Origin: Stenotrophomonas maltophilia
GTDB lineage: Bacteria; Pseudomonadota; Gammaproteobacteria; Xanthomonadales; Xanthomonadaceae
Assembly (NCBI RefSeq): GCF_025642255.1
Contig: NZ_CP106759.1
Coordinates: forward strand, 1,949,501 to 2,013,500
Reading direction: 5' to 3'
Length of the DNA: 64,000 nt
The stretch's first letter is position 1. Each line of letters begins with the position of its first letter. This document shows positions 1-7,211 of this stretch, piece by piece. The notes beneath the pieces are model-generated. The model had not been told where the DNA came from. It searched no databases and saw only the letters and a list, made by a program, of their open reading frames with translations. The translations under genes and the position numbers were made by a program.

Positions 1-434
1 ATCGTGCCGTCGTTGCCGATCTCCATCGCCTGGTACGGCGGAATGGCGATCGGGTTGTTGTTGTCATCCAGTACCGGGCGCCCACCGGAAGTCACCAGCT
101 GACCGTTCGGTGTCACCGACAGTGCCGCGCCGCGCGTGTACGCTTCGCTGCCGTCGGTGGACTGCACGGCCAGCCAGGTGCCGGTCTGCAGCGCCAGGTC
201 CAGCGGCTTGCCGGTGATGTGCTGTGCACCGGGCCGGCGGTTGAAGCCGGCGTCGACGTGCAGCGCATCGACCCGCGAGGCAAAGCCCCGGCCCTGGATC
301 GGGAAGGCCTCGGTGTTGGCCAGCGCTTCCTTGAAGCCGGGGGTATCGGAGTTGGCGAGGTTGTGGCTGAGCGTTCCCTGCGCCTGCAGGGAGGCGCGGG
401 CACCGGTCATCGCCACGTAGAGGGCTTTATCCAT
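1..434 (-). CDS. flgF: Flagellar basal-body rod protein FlgF (C-terminal part outside window)
   Basis: FlgF forms part of the proximal rod of the flagellum. The 144 codons present begin MDKALYVAMTGA, followed by the family signature around residues 20-30 (SHNLANSDTPGF), where short hydrophobic helices pack in the rod. The gene runs off the left edge, so the C-terminus is not seen. It lies 32 bases downstream of flgE on the same strand, as expected in a flgB-flgL-type operon. The ATG fits the normal start of the family. Confidence is high from the N-terminal motif and the gene order. Confidence 0.95.
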   Translation of the reverse strand, partial: MDKALYVAMTGARASLQAQGTLSHNLANSDTPGFKEALANTEAFPIQGRGFASRVDALHVDAGFNRRPGAQHITGKPLDLALQTGTWLAVQSTDGSEAYTRGAALSVTPNGQLVTSGGRPVLDDNNNPIAIPPYQAMEIGNDGT

Positions 435-466
435 GCGGGGAGTTCCGTGACAGGGTCAGCGGCTCA

Positions 467-1690
467 TCAACGGATGTTGATGACGGTCTGGGTGATCTGG
501 TCCTGGGTGGTGATCATCTGTGCGTTGGCCTGGAAGTTGCGCTGCGCGGTGATCATGTTGACCAGCTGCTCGGTCAGGTCGACAGTGGACGCCTCCAGCG
601 AGCCGGCCTGGATCTTGCCGAGGTTGGAGGTATCGGGCATTCCGGTACGGGCCGTACCCGAATCGAACGTCTCCGCCCACACGTTGTTGCCCTTCTGCTC
701 CAGGCCCTGCGGGTTGTTGAAGGTGGTCAGCGCAACCTGGCCGAGCGGCTTGTCGTCGCCATTGGAGTAGCGTGCGTAGACCACGCCGGTGTCCGACACC
801 GTGATTTCGTTGAGCTTGCCCGCGGCGTAACCGTCCTGCTGGGTGTTGCGCAGGGCGAACTTCTCGCCGTACTGGGTCGAGCCGCTCACGTCCAGGGTCA
901 TGTTCAACTCGCCCGCGCCGGTGGTCGGGGTGAACGTGCCGAGGCTGATCCTGCCGTTGGCCGGTGCGGTCAGCTTGCCGCTGTTGTCGAAGGTGACCGG
1001 CGTCGGGGTACCTGCGGGTTCGCCGTCGACGAAGTTGTGCACGGTCCACTGGTTGACGCCGGCTTCCTTGACGAAGTACGACACCTGGATGTGGCTCACG
1101 CCCAGCGAGTCATACACGGTAATGCCGCCGCTGGAGTGGTTGTAGCTGTTGGAATTGGTGGCATCGAACGGCTGCACCGTCGGTTCCTTGGCGTTGGCCG
1201 GCAGGGTGAAACCAACCTTTACATCGCTGGTCTGCCGGGGCGGGCTGTCGGTGGTCAGCAGCTGCAGGTCGATCATGCGACCGGCGTCGAAGTTGGTGCC
1301 GTCGGCGTTGGGCGCGAACACCTGCAGGCGCGCGCCCTGCGGGTTGGTCACGTAGCCTGCGGCATCGGTCTGGAAGTTGCCGGCACGCGAGTACACCCGC
1401 TGGCCGTTCATGTTCATGGTGAAGAAGCCCTCACCGGAAATCGCCATGTCCAGGCTGCGGCCGGTCTGCTCGTTGTTGCCCTGGATGAACTGCTGGGCCA
1501 CGTTGGAGACGCGCACGCCCGAGCCGACCGCGTTCTTCGACAGGCCGTAGCTGGTGGCGGCGAACAGGTCGGCGAACTCGGCGCGCGACTGCTTGAAGCC
1601 GGTGGTGTTGACGTTGGCGACGTTGTTGGCGGTGACGCTCAGGTCGGAGTTGGCGGCATTGATGCCGGACAGCGAGACATTGAAGCCCAT
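467..1690 (-). CDS. flgE: Flagellar hook protein FlgE
   Basis: FlgE polymerises into the hook, the universal joint between basal body and filament, and is exported by the flagellar type III system. The 407-residue protein starts MGFNVSLSGINAANSDLS, followed by the rod/hook signature NNVANVNTTGFKQS. It ends in the coiled-coil D0 helix (about 365-407, LVNMITAQRNFQANAQM). The length is normal for FlgE. It sits between flgD and flgF in the rod-hook operon. Confidence 0.97.
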   Translation of the reverse strand: MGFNVSLSGINAANSDLSVTANNVANVNTTGFKQSRAEFADLFAATSYGLSKNAVGSGVRVSNVAQQFIQGNNEQTGRSLDMAISGEGFFTMNMNGQRVYSRAGNFQTDAAGYVTNPQGARLQVFAPNADGTNFDAGRMIDLQLLTTDSPPRQTSDVKVGFTLPANAKEPTVQPFDATNSNSYNHSSGGITVYDSLGVSHIQVSYFVKEAGVNQWTVHNFVDGEPAGTPTPVTFDNSGKLTAPANGRISLGTFTPTTGAGELNMTLDVSGSTQYGEKFALRNTQQDGYAAGKLNEITVSDTGVVYARYSNGDDKPLGQVALTTFNNPQGLEQKGNNVWAETFDSGTARTGMPDTSNLGKIQAGSLEASTVDLTEQLVNMITAQRNFQANAQMITTQDQITQTVINIR

Positions 1691-1721
1691 GGGATGCTCC
1701 TGGTAGATGCGGGTAGGCGGC

Positions 1722-2405
1722 TCAGCTGACGCGGAGCACGTAGTCGATCGGGGCCGTGCCCAGGCCCTTGAGGTTCAGGTACAGGCCATCGGAACCGACG
1801 GTCACGCTTTCCACCGGTGCCTGCACATAGGTGGACAGCTTGGTGCTCTTGCCAGCGGTATCGACATGGTTGGCGACCACGCTGTACTTGCCCGGCTCCA
1901 TGCGGTTGCCGGCGGCATCCTTGCCATCCCACTGGAATGCGGTTTCGCCCGCGGCCTTGGCCTCGACGCTGATCGAGGTGACCTTGGCGCCGTTGGCATC
2001 GGTGATGTCCACGGTGATGATGCCGGCGCCGGGCGCGGCCACCGTGCCCTCGACGCTGCCTTCGTTCTCCAGCACCAGCTTCTCGGACGGCACCAGCACC
2101 TGGTGCCCCACCAGCGCGGCGCCACGCAGCACCTGGTCGCTGGCCATCGACTGCTGGAAGCCCTGCACCGTGGTGTTCAGATCGGTGATGCCCTGCACGG
2201 TCGACATCTGCGCCATCTGCGCGACCATCTGCGTGTTGTCCATGGGCTTGAGCGGGTCCTGGTGCTGCAGCTGCTCGGTCATCAGGCGCAGGAAGTCGGC
2301 CTGGTCCAGGGTGTTCTTCTTCTTGGTGGCGTTGCTGTTGGGAGCATTCAGGCCCAGTGCGGAGTAGACGTCCTGGCTGGTCTGGTTGTTGACGGCAGTG
2401 GTCAT
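1722..2405 (-). CDS. flgD: Flagellar hook assembly (capping) protein FlgD
   Basis: FlgD caps the growing hook and guides FlgE assembly, then is replaced. The 227-residue protein has the conserved N-terminal export and cap segment (about 30-65, QADFLRLMTEQLQHQDPLKP and NTQMVAQMAQMS). It is followed by the beta-rich FlgD Ig and Tudor-like core (about 85-220). It lies between flgC and flgE with short gaps. Length and order match the family. Confidence 0.97.
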   Translation of the reverse strand: MTTAVNNQTSQDVYSALGLNAPNSNATKKKNTLDQADFLRLMTEQLQHQDPLKPMDNTQMVAQMAQMSTVQGITDLNTTVQGFQQSMASDQVLRGAALVGHQVLVPSEKLVLENEGSVEGTVAAPGAGIITVDITDANGAKVTSISVEAKAAGETAFQWDGKDAAGNRMEPGKYSVVANHVDTAGKSTKLSTYVQAPVESVTVGSDGLYLNLKGLGTAPIDYVLRVS

Positions 2406-2428
2406 GGCGGTATCCGGTACTGCGGGCC

Positions 2429-2836
2429 TCAGCGGCCCATGGTCAGGGTGGCCAGGGCCAGTTCCTTGGCGGTGGTCAACATCTCCACGCCGGCCTGGTA
2501 GTTGCGCGAGGTCGAGATCAGATTGACCATCTGCGCGACAGGATCGACGTCAGGCTGGTAGATGTAGCCGTCGGCGTCGGCAAGCGGGTGGCCGGGCTCG
2601 TAGCGCTTGATCGGCGCCGCCTCGCTGCGGGTGATTTCCTTCACCTGCACCGAGGTGATGTTCGGGTCGTCCTTGCTCGTGACCGCCTGGAAGATCGGCT
2701 CCAGCGGCTTGTAGACGGCCTCGGCCGAGCCGGCAACGGTGTCGGCGTTGGACAGGTTGGAGGCGATGGTGCTCATGCGCACCGACTGCGCCTGCAGCGC
2801 AGAGCCGGCGATATCGAAGATCGGCAGGTTGCTCAT
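2429..2836 (-). CDS. flgC: Flagellar basal-body rod protein FlgC
   Basis: FlgC is a proximal rod subunit. The 135-residue protein begins MSNLPIFDIAGSALQAQS, with the rod motif ASNLSNADTVAG at about 25-36. It ends with the conserved C-terminal helix (ISTSRNYQAGVEMLTTAKEL). It starts 3 bases after the flgB stop, so the two are translationally close. Confidence 0.97.
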   Translation of the reverse strand: MSNLPIFDIAGSALQAQSVRMSTIASNLSNADTVAGSAEAVYKPLEPIFQAVTSKDDPNITSVQVKEITRSEAAPIKRYEPGHPLADADGYIYQPDVDPVAQMVNLISTSRNYQAGVEMLTTAKELALATLTMGR

Positions 2837-2839
2837 GGC

Positions 2840-3235
2840 TTATTGCCCCGTGATCGCGGTCAGCATGGAACGGACCTTGCTCTCGACGAAGCTGAGCGAT
2901 GCGCGGTACTCCAGCGCGGCGCGACCGTAGGCGGCGCGCTCTGCATCCGGATCGACGGTATTGCCGTCAAGGCTGGGTTGGACACCCTCGCGCGCGATCT
3001 GGAACGGATTCAGGCCGTTGTTGATCGCATAGTGCTGCTCGTGGGTGGTGGCCATCAGGCCGTTGCCATCCTGTCCCTGTGCGCTGCGCAGGGCGGCGTC
3101 GAAGTCCAGGTCCTGGGCTTTGTAGCCGGGGGTATCGGCATTGCCGAGATTGCTGGCGATCAGCTTCATCCGCTGTTCGCGCAACGGCATGGCTTGGGCA
3201 TGTACGCCCAGGTAGTCGGTAATCAGGTTGCGCAC
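2840..3235 (-). CDS. flgB: Flagellar basal-body rod protein FlgB
   Basis: FlgB is the rod subunit nearest the MS ring. I choose the GTG at 3235 (131 residues, starting MRNLITDYLGVHAQ). It has a GGAG about 8 bases upstream and gives the normal family length. The longer frame reads through the promoter into the SMAG repeats and has no family similarity there. The rod motif ASNLGNADTPGYKAQDLDF is at about 29-47. It is the first gene of the flgBCDEF operon, with a sigma-54 site about 34 bases upstream of its start. Confidence 0.95.
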   Translation of the reverse strand: MRNLITDYLGVHAQAMPLREQRMKLIASNLGNADTPGYKAQDLDFDAALRSAQGQDGNGLMATTHEQHYAINNGLNPFQIAREGVQPSLDGNTVDPDAERAAYGRAALEYRASLSFVESKVRSMLTAITGQ

Positions 3236-3268
3236 GATGCACTCCCACGGGAACGTTGCCCGGGAAGC

Positions 3269-3284
3269 TGCAAGCGGTGTGCCA
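3269..3284 (-). promoter_or_regulatory. Sigma-54 promoter of flgB operon
   Basis: Reading the minus strand, the site is TGGCAC-ACCGC-TTGCA, which has the -24 GG and -12 GC elements at canonical spacing. It would start transcription about 20-25 bases upstream of the flgB GTG. Sigma-54 control of early flagellar genes is established in xanthomonads. The match here is read directly from the sequence. Confidence 0.88.
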
Positions 3285-3319
3285 AAAGGTCGTGGGCGGG
3301 GCGGGGCGCCGCTACGCTC

Positions 3320-3384
3320 GCCGGGCACGGCCCGGCGCTACCCAAGGGGCGGCCAACATCCGGTAGCGCCGGGCCATGCCCGGC
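3320..3384. repeat. SMAG (GTAG-ended REP) inverted pair
   Basis: Two copies of the GTAGCGCCGGGCC..GCCCGGC element face each other, GTAG ends inward (3320-3341 on the minus strand, 3363-3384 on the plus strand). They lie between flgB and the end of cheV. Each copy folds into a small hairpin. Such paired elements are typical of Stenotrophomonas intergenic regions. Confidence 0.85.
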
Positions 3385-3401
3385 GGGGAACCCCGGCGGC
3401 C

Positions 3402-4346
3402 TCAGGCCGCCATCGCCACCTTGCGCAGGCGGTCCAGCACGAAATCGGCCAGCTCGTGCGGGGAGTACTTGGCGACGAAGGCATTGGCGCCCACGCGCTC
3501 GACCATCGCGTTGTTGAATACGCCCGACAGCGAGGTGTGCAGCAGCACGTACAGCCCCGCCAGCCCCGGATGGCGCCGGATTTCCGTCGTCAGCGTGTAG
3601 CCGTCCATCGCCGGCATCTCGATATCGGAGATGACCATGGCGTAGCGGTCGGCGGGATTCTCGCCCGAGGCGTGGATCTGCAGCAGGTGGTCCAGCGCCT
3701 GCCGGCCATCGGAGAGCAGGGTGGCGCCGACCCCCAGCTGGTCCAGTACGCTGCGGATCTGCTGGCGTGCCACCCGCGAGTCGTCCACCACCAGCACCTG
3801 CAGCTGCGGGCCGTCGGCGGGCATGGCCATCTGTGGATCGAGCACGGCCTCGCCCCGGATCTGCGCGATGTCGGCCAGCACGCTTTCCACGTCGATCACC
3901 TGGATCAGCTCGCCCTGGAAGCGGGTGACCGCCGTCAGATAGCTCGATTCAGCGCCCAGTTCCGGTGGCGGATGGATGTCCTCCACCGCGATGTTGACGA
4001 TGCGCTCCACGCCGCTGACCAGGAAGCCCTGGATCGAGCGGTTGAATTCAGTGACGACCAGGTAGCCGGGCGAGGTATCGGCATCCGGCTCGCGCTCGGG
4101 ATGACCGATCGCCAGGCCCAGGTCCAGGACCGGCACCGAGCGTCCGCGTACATCGGCCACGCCGGCGAACTGCCCGGGCAGGCCGGGCACTTGGAACAGC
4201 TCCGGGCGCCGCAGCACTTCCTGCACCTTGAATACATTGACGCCAAAAAGCTGACGTCCGCCGAGGCGGAACAGCAGCAGCGCCAGTCGGTTGTGGCCGG
4301 CCAGGCGGGTCCGCTGGTCGATCCGGTTGAGCAGGTCATGGGACAT
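3402..4346 (-). CDS. cheV: Chemotaxis protein CheV (CheW-receiver fusion)
   Basis: CheV couples chemoreceptors to the CheA kinase and is tuned by phosphorylation. The 314-residue protein starts at MSHDLLNRIDQRTRL. It has a CheW domain (about 10-165) and a C-terminal receiver (about 180-305) with LVVDDSRVAR, the phospho-Asp region VISDIEMPAMDG, and a late Lys in AKYSP. The frame is open upstream, but that part is not CheV-like and overlaps flgA. A FliA promoter ends only 7 bases before this ATG and no ribosome binding site is visible, so the transcript may be leaderless. Confidence 0.95.
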   Translation of the reverse strand: MSHDLLNRIDQRTRLAGHNRLALLLFRLGGRQLFGVNVFKVQEVLRRPELFQVPGLPGQFAGVADVRGRSVPVLDLGLAIGHPEREPDADTSPGYLVVTEFNRSIQGFLVSGVERIVNIAVEDIHPPPELGAESSYLTAVTRFQGELIQVIDVESVLADIAQIRGEAVLDPQMAMPADGPQLQVLVVDDSRVARQQIRSVLDQLGVGATLLSDGRQALDHLLQIHASGENPADRYAMVISDIEMPAMDGYTLTTEIRRHPGLAGLYVLLHTSLSGVFNNAMVERVGANAFVAKYSPHELADFVLDRLRKVAMAA

Positions 4347-4353
4347 GGCTGCT

Positions 4354-4381
4354 GTATCGGCGTGCAGCGGCGGGAACTTGA
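4354..4381 (-). promoter_or_regulatory. FliA (sigma-28) promoter of cheV
   Basis: On the minus strand the sequence is TCAAGTTC-N12-GCCGATAC, close to the FliA consensus TAAAGTTT-N11-GCCGATAA with one extra spacer base. The -10 ends 7 bases from the cheV ATG, so the predicted start of transcription falls at or next to the start codon. Confidence 0.75.
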
Positions 4382-4424
4382 GGGTCCGATCCAGCGGCGC
4401 CGAGTGTGGTGCCGCGCATCGCAC

Positions 4425-4440
4425 TGGCACGCCGCTTGCA
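4425..4440 (+). promoter_or_regulatory. Sigma-54 promoter of flgA
   Basis: TGGCACG-CCGC-TTGCA is a near-perfect sigma-54 -24/-12 site, placed 35 bases upstream of the flgA ATG. It is divergent from the cheV FliA promoter in the same intergenic region. Confidence 0.9.
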
Positions 4441-4475
4441 CGCGTCCGGGCCAGGTCCCATCGACAGGAGGCGCC

Positions 4476-5132
4476 ATGCGCCCGATCTCCTCCATCCTGG
4501 CAGTCGCACTGGCCGTTGCCTCGCCCTGGGCAGTGGCCGCCGACTGGCAGCCGGTGGCCAGCATCCGTGCGGCGGCGTTGTCGAGCCTGCCCGCCGGCAG
4601 CGAAGGCGAGGCCCAGGTGGCTGACGCGCTGCGTCTTCCCCGGTGCGGGGGAGCGCTGCAGGTGCAGCCGACAGCGAACACCACGGTCGAGGTCAGCTGC
4701 CCCGATGCGGGCGGCTGGCGCCTGTTCGTACCGGTGAAGGTGCGGCGCAACCAGACGGTGCTGGTGCTTGCACGCGGCATCGCTGCTGGAGAAACGCTGA
4801 CGGCTGCCGATATCAGTACCGCCCAACGCGATGCTGCACGCATTGCCGGGGCCGTGCTGGCCGATCCCAATGCAGCGATCGGCCGCATCGCCCGGCGTCC
4901 GCTGCAGGCTGGAACGCTGCTGTCGAGCAACGACCTGGTCACCCAGCGTCTCATCAAGCGAGGAGACAATGTTGCGCTGGTGTCGCGGCGCGGCTCGGTC
5001 GAGGTGCGCATCGCGGGCCGGGCGATGGGCGATGCCGGCGAGAACGAACGCATCTCGGTGGAGAACCTGTCCTCGCGGCGCATCGTGCAGGGCACGGTGG
5101 ATGCCCGTGGTGACGTAATCGTGGCGCGTTGA
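4476..5132 (+). CDS. flgA: Flagellar P-ring assembly chaperone FlgA
   Basis: FlgA is a periplasmic chaperone needed to assemble the P ring. The start MRPISSILAVALAVASPW is chosen because it follows an ACAGGAG ribosome binding site and opens a signal peptide (cut after about residue 22, AVAA). The mature part has the SAF domain (about 120-210) with GIAAGETLTAADI and RRPLQAGTLLSSNDL. The length of 218 is usual. It heads flgA-flgM-flgN, divergent from cheV. Confidence 0.95.
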   Translation: MRPISSILAVALAVASPWAVAADWQPVASIRAAALSSLPAGSEGEAQVADALRLPRCGGALQVQPTANTTVEVSCPDAGGWRLFVPVKVRRNQTVLVLARGIAAGETLTAADISTAQRDAARIAGAVLADPNAAIGRIARRPLQAGTLLSSNDLVTQRLIKRGDNVALVSRRGSVEVRIAGRAMGDAGENERISVENLSSRRIVQGTVDARGDVIVAR

Positions 5133-5150
5133 ATTCCCGCAAGATTTCCC

Positions 5151-5177
5151 TAAAGATCACGGCCCTGCGGCCGTTAT
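5151..5177 (+). promoter_or_regulatory. FliA (sigma-28) promoter of flgM-flgN
   Basis: TAAAGATC-N11-GCCGTTAT matches the FliA consensus in both boxes and in spacing. It lies 31 bases upstream of flgM. FliA driving its own anti-sigma factor gene is the known late-flagellar feedback arrangement. Confidence 0.88.
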
Positions 5178-5207
5178 CCCTTGTGAACGGCAACTCCAGG
5201 ACACCCC

Positions 5208-5513
5208 ATGAGCCAGAAAATCGACGGCAACCTGCAGGTCCCCCAGGCACTGCGCAGCGTGACGAACCCGGCCAGCAAGCCCGGCGTCAGCAGCGACTCG
5301 CCGGCACGCCCGGTGGAGGCGGCCGACAGCCTGCGCCTGACCGGCGAGGCCACCAATCTGCAGGCCATCGAGCGCGAACTGACCACGGCGCCGGCGATCG
5401 ACGCCCAGCGCGTGGCCGCCGTGCGCGAATCGCTGCAGAACGGCACCTATACGATCAATCCGGACGCGATCGCTTCGCGCATGCTTGAGCTGGACCAGCA
5501 GCTGCACGGATGA
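5208..5513 (+). CDS. flgM: Anti-sigma-28 factor FlgM
   Basis: FlgM binds FliA until the hook is complete and is then exported. The 101-residue protein has a low-complexity, disordered N-terminal half, then the conserved FliA-binding C-terminal part (about 55-100, DAQRVAAVRESLQNGTYTIN and ASRMLELDQQL). Its stop overlaps the flgN start (ATGA), so flgM and flgN are translationally coupled. Confidence 0.95.
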   Translation: MSQKIDGNLQVPQALRSVTNPASKPGVSSDSPARPVEAADSLRLTGEATNLQAIERELTTAPAIDAQRVAAVRESLQNGTYTINPDAIASRMLELDQQLHG

Positions 5514-5848
5514 CCGCGGCGATGAGCGAGCCGTTGCAGCGCCTGGCGCTGGCCCTGGACGTCGAACGCCAGGCCCTGGTCGAGCATGACGTGCACGCAT
5601 TGATCCGCGCCACCGGCGCCAAGCTGGAGGCGCTGCGTGCGCTGGAAGGCGCGCCGCCGGTGGGCGAGGGCGAACAGCTGCAGGAGCTGGCCGAGCGCAA
5701 TCGTGCCAACGGCGTGTTGCTGTCGCGCAGGCGCCGCGAAGTGAACTGGGCGCTGCGCCAGCTGGGCCGCAGCGAAGAGGCCTCGGCCTACGATGCCAAG
5801 GGGCAGGCCCACGCAGTCACCGCTGGCCGTCCTCTGGCGGTGGCCTGA
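5510..5848 (+). CDS. flgN: Flagellar export chaperone FlgN
   Basis: FlgN is the cytoplasmic chaperone for the hook-filament junction proteins FlgK and FlgL. The 112-residue, mostly helical protein (LALALDVERQALVEHDV, LQELAERNRANGVLL) has the size and helix pattern of FlgN and lies directly after flgM. Sequence conservation in this family is low, so the call rests partly on position. Confidence 0.88.
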   Translation: MTAAMSEPLQRLALALDVERQALVEHDVHALIRATGAKLEALRALEGAPPVGEGEQLQELAERNRANGVLLSRRRREVNWALRQLGRSEEASAYDAKGQAHAVTAGRPLAVA

Positions 5849-5939
5849 CGCAATTTCGCGCGGACCTCCCGGCTCGCAGGCTGTCGCCTGCGGCACGACC
5901 GCGTATATTGGGCGCCTGTTCGAATGCCCCTGAGCCGCC

Positions 5940-7157
5940 GTGTCCGCTGCCAACGTCCTGGTTACCGCCCCCCTTCCACCACAGCCGGTGCTGCAGGCGT
6001 TGCTTGAACGCCTGCGCGAGGGCCTGCTGCTGTTCACCGAAGACGGTCAGGTCGCCTTGGCCAATCCGGCCGCGCAGAACCTGCTGGCCAGCGACGAAGG
6101 CCTGCTGCCGGCGCCGCAGCGCCTGCGCCAGCTGCTGCCGCCGGACGCGCTGGAGCACGCCCGCCAGAACGGTCACTGGAACGGCAGCCTGCCGCTGGGC
6201 GAGGGCGTGGTGATCGCGCATCTGTACCATCACGGTCCGCCCGGGCAGGGCCACTACCTGGCGCTGTTCCGCCACATCGAGGGCCAGGAAGACTACGAGC
6301 GCGAGCTGCAGCAGCGCCATGCCGAACTGCGCCAGGCCTACCTTCGATTGAACGGCACGCAGGAAAAGCTGCTGCAGTCGGAGAAGATGGCGTCCATCGG
6401 CCAGCTTGCCGCCGGCGTCGCGCACGAGATCAACAACCCGATCGGCTACGTGCACTCCAATCTCGGCAGCCTGCAGGAGTACCTGCGCAGCCTGTTCACC
6501 GTGATCGAGGCCTACGAGCGCGCCCTGCGTGCGCCCGACCCGAAGGCGCTCATCCCGGAGATCGACGACATCCGTGACCGGCTGGACATCGACTTCATCA
6601 GCCGCGATCTGCCACAGCTGATGGCCGAGTCACGCGAGGGCATCGAGCGGGTGACGCGCATCGTGCGCGACCTCAAGGACTTCTCGTACTCCGGCCGCGA
6701 TGAGTCGTGGAAGCTGGTCGACCTGCACGCCGGCCTCGAGTCCACCATCAACATCATCTGGAACGAGCTCAAGTACAAGGTCACCCTGGTGCGTGAGTTC
6801 GGCCAGCTGCCGCTGGTCGAGTGCCTGCCGTCCGAACTCAACCAGGTCTACATGAACCTGCTGCTCAACGCCGGCCATGCCATCGCCGAACGTGGCACCA
6901 TCACCGTGCGTACCGGCGTGGAGGGCGACCATGTCTGGGTCGAGTTCGAGGATACCGGTGGCGGCATCTCGCCCGAACTGCGCCAGCGCATCTTCGATCC
7001 GTTCTTCACCACCAAGCCGGTGGGCAGCGGGACCGGCCTGGGCCTGTCGATCTCCTACAGCATCATCAACAAGCACCACGGTCGCATCGATCTGGACAGC
7101 ACCCCCGGCGTCGGCTCGCGCTTCCGCGTGGTGCTGCCGGTGAAGCAGCCGCGCTGA
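5940..7157 (+). CDS. PAS-type sensor histidine kinase
   Basis: This is a soluble-looking sensor kinase of 405 residues. An N-terminal PAS-like domain (about 15-110, [20 protein letters not shown]) is followed by a coiled linker. The dimerisation domain has the phospho-acceptor His in [11 protein letters not shown] (about 162), and the ATPase domain (about 265-400) has [17 protein letters not shown] and [10 protein letters not shown]. The GTG start is used because a TATATT box lies about 30 bases upstream and no better start is seen. No response regulator gene adjoins it, and the signal is unknown. A 22-base SMAG element follows. Confidence 0.85.
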   Translation: MSAANVLVTAPLPPQPVLQALLERLREGLLLFTEDGQVALANPAAQNLLASDEGLLPAPQRLRQLLPPDALEHARQNGHWNGSLPLGEGVVIAHLYHHGPPGQGHYLALFRHIEGQEDYERELQQRHAELRQAYLRLNGTQEKLLQSEKMASIGQLAAGVAHEINNPIGYVHSNLGSLQEYLRSLFTVIEAYERALRAPDPKALIPEIDDIRDRLDIDFISRDLPQLMAESREGIERVTRIVRDLKDFSYSGRDESWKLVDLHAGLESTINIIWNELKYKVTLVREFGQLPLVECLPSELNQVYMNLLLNAGHAIAERGTITVRTGVEGDHVWVEFEDTGGGISPELRQRIFDPFFTTKPVGSGTGLGLSISYSIINKHHGRIDLDSTPGVGSRFRVVLPVKQPR

Positions 7158-7181
7158 GCCACCGCACGGCACAGGTGCACG

Positions 7182-7203
7182 GTAGCGCCGGGCCATGCCC
7201 GGC
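7182..7203 (+). repeat. SMAG (GTAG-ended REP) element
   Basis: A single GTAGCGCCGGGCCATGCC-type hairpin element lies between the convergent ends of the histidine kinase gene (7157) and the GGDEF-EAL-receiver gene (7212). Confidence 0.85.
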
Positions 7204-7211
7204 GGCCTCCC

